64,000 nt of DNA. It comes from Chitinophaga filiformis (GTDB taxonomy: Bacteria > Bacteroidota > Bacteroidia > Chitinophagales > Chitinophagaceae). Below, piece by piece: positions 54,269 to 62,673 of this stretch. The notes under the pieces were generated by a model, which saw only the letters and a program-made list of their open reading frames with translations, was not told where the DNA came from and did not search any database. The stretch spans positions 2,211,001-2,275,000 of the forward strand of contig NZ_CP095855.1 of assembly GCF_023100805.1 (NCBI RefSeq). The letters are read 5' to 3'. The translations under genes were made by a program, and so were the position numbers. Within the stretch, counting starts at the first letter, position 1, and each line of letters opens with the position of its first letter.

Positions 54269-55594
54269 ATGCGATACAGCATTGCAGTATCAATTGTAAT
54301 CTTTTTTGTCTTCAATATATCACGTGTAACAGCACAGCGTATTACATGGAGTGAACATATTGCTCCGCTGATACACCGTAACTGTACACCCTGCCACCAG
54401 AATGGAGATGCTGCGCCTTTCCCGTTAGTGACATACGATGATGTTGCAAAAAGAGCTGCCTTTGTAAAGAAGGTAACACAGAGTAAGTACATGCCGCCAT
54501 GGAAACCCGATCCGCACTATTCTACTTTTGCAAATGAGAGAAAGCTGACTGATGAGGAGATAGCCATGATTGCAGAATGGGCTGATAATAATATGCCAAA
54601 AGGGAAGAAGACTGCGGTAAAAGATGAAGAGATCGTTGTGGCTGGTACACATGGCAGCCGTAAGCCAGACCTGGTGCTGAAAATGAATAAACCCTTTCAT
54701 GTGAAGGGAGATAACCTGGAAAGATTTATTGTATACAAAATACCATTTGAACTGCCTGACTCTGCCAATGTGGAAGCAGTCCGGTTCACGACAACAAATC
54801 ATAAGATCATCCACCACGCGAATTATGAAGTTGATGCAGTACCCGATCTGGATATTTACAATACGGACGACTACATCAATCTGACTGAAGACAATCGCTT
54901 CAAGTATGATCAGTATGTTCCTTTCAGAAAACACATGATCTACTACGGCGGATGGATACCAGGTTCTTTTGGAGAATCTTATCCTGAAAATATTGGTTGG
55001 ATAATGCCGAAGAGAGGAGTGATATTGCTGACCATGCACTATGCACCGGTAGCAAAGGAAGAGGATAATGTGAGCGGCGTGGAATTTTATTTTACGAAAA
55101 CACCTGTAAAACGTCATATAAGGGCGATAAGCCTGGGCTCTGGCGGCGTCGGTGAAAAAGAGATTGACCCTTTCTTTTACATCCCGGCCAACGCTGTTAA
55201 GACCTTCAAAGTAAAAGTGACCACCCCGGAAGATCAATCCCTGTTGTATGTGTGGCCACACATGCACTATGTGGGCAAGATCTTTAAGGCCTACGGTGTA
55301 ACTCCGGAGAAAGACACAATCAAACTGGTACACATCCCTGACTGGAACTTCAACTGGCAGGAGATATACTGGTTCCCAACATTGAAAAAAATCCCTAAAG
55401 GTACTATCCTCACCATAGAGGGTACTTATGACAACACCGCTAATAACCCGAATAACCCATCTAACCCACCGCAATTAGTTTACTCTAATGGAGACATGAA
55501 GTCCACTGATGAAATGTTAACATTGGTTATGGTTTATTTACCTTATGAGAAAGACGATGAAAGCGTCATTCTGAAGAAAAATGAAAGGTTTTGA
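54269..55594 (+). CDS. Secreted cytochrome c-copper type II monooxygenase-like fusion (module 1)
   Basis: A 441-residue exported protein. The N-terminal c-type heme domain has CTPCH (Cys39, Cys42, His43) with Met75 in YMPPWKPD as likely axial ligand. The rest resembles peptidylglycine/dopamine-type copper monooxygenases: His182-His183 (KIIHHANY) and His257 (TMHYAP) for one copper, and His331, His333 (WPHMHYVG) and Met416 (STDEMLT) for the other. All expected ligands are present. It may hydroxylate a substrate in the periplasm using electrons from its own heme. Substrate unknown. Confidence 0.83.
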   Translation: MRYSIAVSIVIFFVFNISRVTAQRITWSEHIAPLIHRNCTPCHQNGDAAPFPLVTYDDVAKRAAFVKKVTQSKYMPPWKPDPHYSTFANERKLTDEEIAMIAEWADNNMPKGKKTAVKDEEIVVAGTHGSRKPDLVLKMNKPFHVKGDNLERFIVYKIPFELPDSANVEAVRFTTTNHKIIHHANYEVDAVPDLDIYNTDDYINLTEDNRFKYDQYVPFRKHMIYYGGWIPGSFGESYPENIGWIMPKRGVILLTMHYAPVAKEEDNVSGVEFYFTKTPVKRHIRAISLGSGGVGEKEIDPFFYIPANAVKTFKVKVTTPEDQSLLYVWPHMHYVGKIFKAYGVTPEKDTIKLVHIPDWNFNWQEIYWFPTLKKIPKGTILTIEGTYDNTANNPNNPSNPPQLVYSNGDMKSTDEMLTLVMVYLPYEKDDESVILKKNERF

Positions 55595-56048
55595 AAGAGG
55601 ATACATGATATTATTTTGTTAATTAAACATGTAATCTTCTCATTTTTAATGCATTGTTAACAAAAAGGCAAAAAACTGTTAAATGTTTTTTGTTCTTCAT
55701 TTTATTTTTTATAGTTTGGCATCCATTAACAAAAAGTAAGATTTTGTTTAATGTGTGAATTTGAGATTGTGTAATTTATTGGGACATGCATTGAGTAAAC
55801 AAGAGTAACTATTAATAAAAACTTGTGCGGACTGGATGACGCCTATGCCTTAAGTGTTTTTTATGAGGAAAAACGGAAATCGAGAAAGACGATTCGAACG
55901 GGCTATGCTTAGCGGTATACTATAACCTGCTTTTACATCTATGTTAAAATCTTTAGGTTCCCCTTTTGTTGCCGGTCAGGCGACCCGGGATATCTATGTT
56001 CAACTTTGAGACTAAACAACAAATAATAATTAAATCCAAAAGAAAGCT
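55595..56048. other. Noncoding gap before module 2
   Basis: About 450 AT-rich bases with no gene, clear terminator or exact TAnnTTTG box. It should contain the promoter of the second SusCD pair. Confidence 0.5.
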
Positions 56049-59000
56049 ATGCGAAGATCTCTCCTTGTGTGTACATTGCTTTTCTTATGCTGCTGCTTTA
56101 CTGCTTTAGCACAGAATAAGATAGCAGTTACGGGAACTATCAAAGACGTAAAGGGGACACCACTTCCAGGTGTTACCATCAAAGAAAAGGGTGCTTCCAA
56201 CGGCGCCATGTCAAACCCGGACGGAAGTTTCAAGCTGTCGGTGCCAGCAGAAGCTACATTGGTGATTTCATATGTTGGATTTGTTACTCAGGAAGTACCT
56301 GTAGCAGGTAAAACTTCTTTCGATTTGACTCTTCAGGAAGACAACAAAAACCTGAACGAAGTAGTGGTAACTGCGATGGGTATCAAGAGAGAAACCCGTG
56401 CATTAGGTTATGCAGTGAGCACTGTTAGCGCGAAAGAGTTAACACAGACTGCGAGCCCTACCATTGGTTCTGCACTGTATGGTAAAGCTGCCGGTGTGAA
56501 GATCATCACTGCTCCAGGCGGCGCTTCCAGCGCTGTTACCATTCAGGTAAGGGGTGTGTCTTCTATCGGTCAGAACACACAGCCGCTGTACGTAATCGAC
56601 GGTGTGCCTGTTAGAAACTTTAGTAACCCTACTACTAACTCCTTCGGTACTACCGGTGGAAGAATTGATGGTAACGGTGCTGCTGATATCAACCCACAGG
56701 ACATCGAAACCCTGACCATCCTGAAAGGTGCAAGTGCAACTGCGCTGTATGGTTCTGAAGCAACCAACGGTGTTGTTGTGATCACTACCAAGAAAGGTGC
56801 TAAAGGCAGAGGCATGGGTGTAGAATTCAACTATTCTTACAACCAGGAAAAAATAGCTAATTCTCCGGATTATCAGAATGTGTATGGTCCAGGTTACAAT
56901 CCTGCACTAAACTTGTCTGCTACTGCAAACTTTGGTAAAAGCTACGAAGGCTGGTTCACCGAAGCTGATGGTTCTGTTCACCCTTACTACAGGGCATATG
57001 GCCAGTTTGGTGCTAAATTTGACGGCCGTGAGGTAACTTACTGGGATGGCTCCAAAAGAAAATATGTGGCTAATCCTGATAACTACAAAGATTTCTATCA
57101 GACTGGTTACAATTCTGTTGCAAACGTAGCGATCTCTAATGCTAACGATAAAGGTAGCTACCGTTTCTCCTATACACGTACAGACTACAAGAGCATCATG
57201 CCAGGAAGTAATCTGTATAAAAACAACTTTAGCTTCAACGGTACCCTGAAGTTGAATGAGAAAGTAAGTGTAGATCTGATCTCTACTTACAACAACTACA
57301 TGAACCATAATCGTCCGAATGCTACCAGCAATATCTTCAACTCTTATGGTGGTTTCTTCAGCCGTTTTGATGATATGAGCGTTTATAAAAACAAGTATCA
57401 GACAAGAAATGGTTACAAATATGTACTGTATAACAACACCAGCTATGATCAGCAGGATAAAATCCGGTACAATATCAGAGCTTCTCAGTTGATGGACTAC
57501 CTGTGGGATAACCTGCGTAACAGCTACGATGAAACTCAGAACCGTTTCATCAACAGCGCTACCCTGAATATTTCAGTGCTGGATAACCTGAAAGTAAGAG
57601 GTAGAGTAGGTGGTGACTTCACCAACCTGGCTGCATCTGACATGAGGTACAATGAAAAGCCAGCTACATTGGGTTATACAGGCCTTTATGCAACTGAAGC
57701 GAGGAACAACAATGTGTTCTATGGAGATGCGATGGCAATTTATAATCCAAAGCTGACCAAAGACCTTGATATGACTGTTACTGGTGGTTTCACTGCACGT
57801 AAAACTACCTATAAATATAACAGAGTGGCTACTGATGGTGGTCTGGTAACTGAAAACTGGTTCAATATCGGTAACTCGGCACAGCAGATCAAAGGTCAGT
57901 CTGAGCGTGCAACACAATACGATGTTGCAGGTTTCGGTATCCTGAACTTTGCTTATAAGGGCTTCCTATATGTAGAAGGTACCGGCCGTTATGAGTCTAC
58001 CTCTACACTGCCTGTTGCTGTAAACAGCTACTTCTATCCATCTTTCAACGCCGGTTTCGTACTGTCTGACGTAGTGAAAATGCCAAAAGCTATTAACTAT
58101 GCTAAAGTGAGAGGTTCTTACGGTTTCGTAGGTAACCACCCTAATCTGTATCAGTCCAACGTACTGTATAATCAGGTGGGTGTTACGTACAACCAGGGCA
58201 ATCTCCTGTACCAACAGCCTAACGGTACCCAGTTTGGTAACGGTAAGCTGAAATCAGAGAAGAAGAGAGAAGCTGAAATCGGTTTGGATTTACGATTAAT
58301 AGACAACAAGGTTAGCGTAGACTTCAGCTACTATAACAATAAAGTGAGCGATCAGATCCTCTACAGATCTATAGCAGGTTCAAATGGTGCTACCTCTATG
58401 CTGGTGAACGCTGGTGACATGTCTAACTACGGTTATGAAGCTGCTATCAGCGCTACTCCGATCGATCACAAAGACTTCCGCTGGAACACTCGTTTCAACT
58501 TCGCAGTTAACAGGAACAGACTGGATAAACTGGCTGATGGTCAGACTAGCCTTATCAGCAGAAGCCTGGATGGTGGTTATGTAGTCATCCGTTCCGAAGT
58601 AGGTGATGCACTGGGTAACATCTATGTACACCCTAATACTACAGATGGTAAAGGTAACAAGGTAGTAGGTGAAGACGGTCTGTATACAGTTGATAAAGGT
58701 TCATACATAAAAGTTGGTAACCTGATGCCTAAAATTGTAGGTGGTTTCTCCAACACTGTTACTTACAAGAACTTTGCATTGGACTTCACACTGGATTACC
58801 GTTTCGGTGGCAAATTGATCTCTACTCCTACATATTACCAGATCGGCGCAGGTATGTTTAATTCTACCCTGCAGTACAGAGATGCCGCTCATGGCGGTAT
58901 CGCTTACCATGTAGTGGGTGATGAAGCATCTCAGGATGTTACGAAATATACCTATGTAGCAGATCCTAATGGCACACGTCATGATGGTCTGATCCTGCCT

Positions 59001-59360
59001 GGCGTAAAAGCTGACGGTAGTAAAAATGACAGGGTTATCTCTGCTGCTGACTACTACATGAACAACTATAACTGGGAAACTGAAGGAGACTACTCCGCTG
59101 CTGTGTTAAAAAACAGTTATATCAAAGTACGTGAAATTGCATTGACTTATTCACTGCCATCAGCATTTGCTAACAAGCTGCATTTCCAGGGCCTGCAATT
59201 TTCTCTCATAGGACGTAACCTGTTCTATGTTTACAAATCTCTGCCTTATGGTGTAGATCCTGAAGTTGCTGTTGGTTCTTCCTGGCTGGATCAGGGTATC
59301 GATGGTGGTACCGCAGGTCCTACAAGAAGCTTGGGTGCGAGCCTGCGTGCACGTTTCTAA
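56049..59360 (+). CDS. SusC/RagA-like TonB-dependent transporter (module 2)
   Basis: An 1103-residue transporter with a signal peptide ending TALAQ, a carboxypeptidase-like domain (VTGTIKDVKGTPLPGVTIKEKG), a plug (LYVIDGVPVRN, LYGSEATNGVVVITTKKG) and a barrel ending in LRARF. No STN domain. Its signal peptide, beta domain and C-terminal GRNLFYVYKSLPYG are close to those of the module 1 SusC at 48289, which supports a duplicated module. The SusD partner starts after 38 bp. Confidence 0.93.
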   Translation: MRRSLLVCTLLFLCCCFTALAQNKIAVTGTIKDVKGTPLPGVTIKEKGASNGAMSNPDGSFKLSVPAEATLVISYVGFVTQEVPVAGKTSFDLTLQEDNKNLNEVVVTAMGIKRETRALGYAVSTVSAKELTQTASPTIGSALYGKAAGVKIITAPGGASSAVTIQVRGVSSIGQNTQPLYVIDGVPVRNFSNPTTNSFGTTGGRIDGNGAADINPQDIETLTILKGASATALYGSEATNGVVVITTKKGAKGRGMGVEFNYSYNQEKIANSPDYQNVYGPGYNPALNLSATANFGKSYEGWFTEADGSVHPYYRAYGQFGAKFDGREVTYWDGSKRKYVANPDNYKDFYQTGYNSVANVAISNANDKGSYRFSYTRTDYKSIMPGSNLYKNNFSFNGTLKLNEKVSVDLISTYNNYMNHNRPNATSNIFNSYGGFFSRFDDMSVYKNKYQTRNGYKYVLYNNTSYDQQDKIRYNIRASQLMDYLWDNLRNSYDETQNRFINSATLNISVLDNLKVRGRVGGDFTNLAASDMRYNEKPATLGYTGLYATEARNNNVFYGDAMAIYNPKLTKDLDMTVTGGFTARKTTYKYNRVATDGGLVTENWFNIGNSAQQIKGQSERATQYDVAGFGILNFAYKGFLYVEGTGRYESTSTLPVAVNSYFYPSFNAGFVLSDVVKMPKAINYAKVRGSYGFVGNHPNLYQSNVLYNQVGVTYNQGNLLYQQPNGTQFGNGKLKSEKKREAEIGLDLRLIDNKVSVDFSYYNNKVSDQILYRSIAGSNGATSMLVNAGDMSNYGYEAAISATPIDHKDFRWNTRFNFAVNRNRLDKLADGQTSLISRSLDGGYVVIRSEVGDALGNIYVHPNTTDGKGNKVVGEDGLYTVDKGSYIKVGNLMPKIVGGFSNTVTYKNFALDFTLDYRFGGKLISTPTYYQIGAGMFNSTLQYRDAAHGGIAYHVVGDEASQDVTKYTYVADPNGTRHDGLILPGVKADGSKNDRVISAADYYMNNYNWETEGDYSAAVLKNSYIKVREIALTYSLPSAFANKLHFQGLQFSLIGRNLFYVYKSLPYGVDPEVAVGSSWLDQGIDGGTAGPTRSLGASLRARF

Positions 59361-59398
59361 TATGATGTAATTGTAAAAAACGGATAAATAGAAATTAA

Positions 59399-60994
59399 AT
59401 GAAAAGAATCTTCTTAAATATAACCCTTCTCTGTACGCTGGCAGGCATGTTCAGTTCCTGTTCCAAAAAGATAGAGGAGTCTTACCAGAACCCTGAGAAA
59501 ATCTCTGATGGTTCCTTAAGTAAACTCTTAACAGGTATGTATCTGAACAAGAGGATACATCCTTCCTACTGGGATTACTACACCTTCATTATGCCAACGC
59601 TGTCTCTGTATACGCAGACTGTAGCAACTGGCCCTGGTAACCAGATGTACGTTGCAAATCCTGATTACGGTGAAAACCGTTGGGTGGATTTCTATGCAGG
59701 TTTTAAAGGTGATGATAACGATCTTAACTATAACGGTCCCGGTATACTCAGCAACTACCGCGAAATGCAGCTGACACTCGGTAAGATGTCAGCAGACCAG
59801 CAGCAGAAAAACCTGGTTTATCTGAAATGTGCTGAAGTATTGGTATATGACCAGGCTGCACAGATGATCGATCTCTGGGGAGATATTCCTTTCTCTCAGG
59901 CTGGTGGATTGAATACTCCTGACCGTTTCATCAAGGACCCTGCGTACGATGATGCTAAAACACTGTATTCTACTATCATCGCTAATCTGAAAGCGCTGAA
60001 CACTTACTTCGATACAGTGACTGTAGCAAGTGAGGTTAAATCTGAACTTACCGGTTCTGATATCCTGTTAAAAGGAGACCTGGTTGCATGGCAGCGTTAT
60101 GCAAACTCTCTGCGCCTGCGCTTGTTAATGCGTACGTCCAATGTAGATGAGACAACTGCAAAAACAGAAGTAACTGCAATGCTGAGCGATGCGAATGCTT
60201 ATCCGTTAGTTGCAAATAATGCACAGAACGTGTTGTTCAGAGAAAGTCCTACTGCTGTAAGAAGTGACCTGGCCGATGTATTCCGTGACTATTCTTTCGC
60301 ACCTGAATATCTGCTGAACACTGTAATGGTGGATAACGCAGACCCACGTGTAGAAGTATTATGGGATGCTGATGATGAAAATGGTTTCAAAGGCTTCCCT
60401 TACAACGGTAGCGTTGGTGATATTGAAGATGCCAGACGTTTATATGCAGTATACGATACAGCTACTTTCATGTACAATGACAACATCCCTGGTGTGATCA
60501 TTACAGCTTCAGAAGTTAGCTTCCTGAAAGCAGAAGCAAATGAAAGATGGGGCTTGGGTGATGCTGCTGCTGAATATACCAACGGTATCAAACAATCTAT
60601 CGAATTCTACTACGGTATCAACCAGTCAGCTATCAAGAAACAGGGTGTTACATTCACCCGTGCGGCCCTCACATCTCCAACCGCCACTGCTATAGATGCT
60701 TACCTGGCTAAACCAGCTATCGCTTATGCCGGTACGCAGACTGAAAAACTGCAGAAGATATGGCTTCAGAAATGGGAACACTTCTTCGTATTGCAGACTA
60801 ACCAGTCATGGGCTGAAATCAGAAGGACAGATTACCCGGCGCTGCAGTTTGCAACCGTAAGCAACGCTACCGCTCCAAAACCTCCTGTACGTCTGTTGTA
60901 CCCTAGCACTGAAAAACTGTACAACGCTGAAAACTACAGCAAAGTGGCTGCTAAGGATACCCGCGACACTAAGATTTTCTGGGATGTTAAATAA
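59399..60994 (+). CDS. SusD/RagB-like outer-membrane lipoprotein (module 2)
   Basis: A 531-residue lipoprotein with a lipobox ending at Cys21 (FSSC) and a C-terminal part of the SusD-like_2 type (WAEIRRTDYP, RLLYPSTEKLYN, ending FWDVK). The N-terminus of the mature part (IEESYQNPEKISDG) is less typical than in the other three SusD proteins of the window. It pairs with the SusC protein upstream and is followed by a terminator. Confidence 0.88.
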   Translation: MKRIFLNITLLCTLAGMFSSCSKKIEESYQNPEKISDGSLSKLLTGMYLNKRIHPSYWDYYTFIMPTLSLYTQTVATGPGNQMYVANPDYGENRWVDFYAGFKGDDNDLNYNGPGILSNYREMQLTLGKMSADQQQKNLVYLKCAEVLVYDQAAQMIDLWGDIPFSQAGGLNTPDRFIKDPAYDDAKTLYSTIIANLKALNTYFDTVTVASEVKSELTGSDILLKGDLVAWQRYANSLRLRLLMRTSNVDETTAKTEVTAMLSDANAYPLVANNAQNVLFRESPTAVRSDLADVFRDYSFAPEYLLNTVMVDNADPRVEVLWDADDENGFKGFPYNGSVGDIEDARRLYAVYDTATFMYNDNIPGVIITASEVSFLKAEANERWGLGDAAAEYTNGIKQSIEFYYGINQSAIKKQGVTFTRAALTSPTATAIDAYLAKPAIAYAGTQTEKLQKIWLQKWEHFFVLQTNQSWAEIRRTDYPALQFATVSNATAPKPPVRLLYPSTEKLYNAENYSKVAAKDTRDTKIFWDVK

Positions 60995-61320
60995 TCCTGG
61001 TTAAAATATCCTCAGATAAGGGCTGGCCATGTGCCGGCCCTTATTTTTTTAACTATTCCATTTCCCAATGATCACAATCAGGGTGAATTTTTATATTATA
61101 TGGAATCAGTTTTTTATTTTGTGAAAAAAATGAACTATTTATCAGCCACAGTCTATAGATGATCGTCTTTACAGATGACCTCGTACAGTCAGGTCCTATA
61201 ATTTAATTGCTATACCAGTTGTTTAAGGTGAGAATATTGTTCCTTGCCAGGTTTACATCAAAGCGTTACCTACTCTGGTTATAGCCCACATTTCTTTACT
61301 GATCTTTTTACCATCAGAGA
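60995..61320. other. Noncoding gap before the second heme-copper gene
   Basis: About 326 bp. It holds the terminator at 61016-61044 and then an AT-rich stretch with no clear gene; the promoter of the next gene should lie here. Confidence 0.5.
61016..61044 (+). terminator. Hairpin terminator after the module 2 SusD gene
   Basis: A 12-bp stem (core AAGGGCTGGC / GCCGGCCCTT with one G-T pair) and a 5-nt loop, followed by a run of seven T. This is a textbook intrinsic terminator, about 20 bp after the stop codon. Confidence 0.9.
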
Positions 61321-62634
61321 ATGTTCTCAAAAGGTTTTATATCGCTTTGCTGCTATCTGGTGCTTCCTTTATTTATATGCAACGTTTCTGCTCAGCAGAT
61401 CACCTGGTCGCAACATATTGCCCCCATCATTCACCGCAATTGCACTCCCTGTCACCGGCAGGGTGAAGCGGCGCCGTTTTCTCTCCTCACTTACGAGGAG
61501 GTTGCCAAAAGAGCGTCCTTTATAAAACGGGTGACAGAAAACCATTATATGCCGCCCTGGAAGCCAGATCCTCATTATGTAGGTTTTGCCAATGAAAGAA
61601 AACTGTCAGACGAAGAGATCAGGCTGATCGGAGAATGGGCGGAGCACGGTATGCCCAGGGGAGAAAGCACGGAAAAAGCAGCGCCGGCTTTTGTAAGTGG
61701 CACCCTATTCAACCGCGAGCCCGACCTTGTGCTCAGAATGAAATCGTCCTATGTACTGAAAGGAGATAACGTTGAACGTTTCATCGTTTATAAATTACCT
61801 TTTGAACTGCCGGATTCCGTTGCTGTAGAAGCCATAGAATTTACTTCGAACAACAAGAAGGTGATCCATCACGCCAACTATGAAATAGATGATGTGCCGG
61901 ATGCTGACTTGTACAATACGGCAGACTATGTCGATAATACGGAGTCGCATCTTGATTACTACCAGCAATATGTCAGCTACCGAAAAATGATGAAGTATTT
62001 CGGTGGATGGATACCTGGCAGCAGCTATGAGTCTTATCCTGAGGATATGGGTTGGGTCATGCCTAAACGGGGCGTGGTGTTGCTGACAGTACACTATGCA
62101 CCTGTGGGGAAAGATGAAGAGGTGATCAGCGGCGTACAGTTCTTCTTCAAAAAGAAGCCGGTAAAGCGTTTCATAAAAGCGACAACATATGGCTCGGGTG
62201 GAGTAGGGGAGAAGGATATCGAGCCTTTCTTTTATATTCCTGCCAATGTGGAGAAGAGCTTTAAACTGAATGTGAAGATCCCCGAAACACAGTCGCTTAT
62301 GTATGTATGGCCGCATATGCACCTGCTGGGTAAGACATTCAAAGCATATGCCGTAACGCCGGAAAAAGATACGATACGATTAGTCTCTATTCCACAGTGG
62401 GATTTCAACTGGCAAGAGGTGTACTGGTTCCCGAAACTGATAAAGATCCCGAAAGGTACTGTGCTTACTATCGAAGGTACATATGATAATACTGTGAATA
62501 ACGCATCCAATCCGTCTTTCCCGCCTCAGCTGGTATATGGTGCAATGCGAACGAAAGATGAAATGATGACGATGATCATGATGACAATCCCTTATGAGAA
62601 AGGGGATGAGGAAACGGAAATAAAACGTAAATAA
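61321..62634 (+). CDS. Secreted cytochrome c-copper type II monooxygenase-like fusion (module 2)
   Basis: A 437-residue paralogue of the protein at 54269 with the same order of parts: signal peptide ending NVSAQQ, heme site CTPCH (Cys41, Cys44, His45) with Met77, then copper ligands His183-His184, His258, His332, His334 and Met415 (TKDEMMT). The two proteins match along their whole length with no large gaps, so both are full and probably functional. It stands alone after the SusD terminator, without a redoxin gene of its own. Confidence 0.83.
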   Translation: MFSKGFISLCCYLVLPLFICNVSAQQITWSQHIAPIIHRNCTPCHRQGEAAPFSLLTYEEVAKRASFIKRVTENHYMPPWKPDPHYVGFANERKLSDEEIRLIGEWAEHGMPRGESTEKAAPAFVSGTLFNREPDLVLRMKSSYVLKGDNVERFIVYKLPFELPDSVAVEAIEFTSNNKKVIHHANYEIDDVPDADLYNTADYVDNTESHLDYYQQYVSYRKMMKYFGGWIPGSSYESYPEDMGWVMPKRGVVLLTVHYAPVGKDEEVISGVQFFFKKKPVKRFIKATTYGSGGVGEKDIEPFFYIPANVEKSFKLNVKIPETQSLMYVWPHMHLLGKTFKAYAVTPEKDTIRLVSIPQWDFNWQEVYWFPKLIKIPKGTVLTIEGTYDNTVNNASNPSFPPQLVYGAMRTKDEMMTMIMMTIPYEKGDEETEIKRK

Positions 62635-62673
62635 TAAAAGAGGGCTCGTGTTAAACGAGCCCTCTTTTATTAT
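62631..62673. terminator. Bidirectional hairpin terminator
   Basis: A 19-bp perfect stem (core GAGGGCTCGT / ACGAGCCCTC) with a 5-nt loop and A/T-rich flanks on both sides, placed between two convergent genes. It overlaps both stop codons, that of the heme-copper gene and that of mutS. Confidence 0.92.

Noticed and set aside
61244..61525. A 93-codon frame overlapping the start of the second heme-copper gene
   Set aside because: It overlaps a well-supported gene in another frame and shows no recognisable domain.
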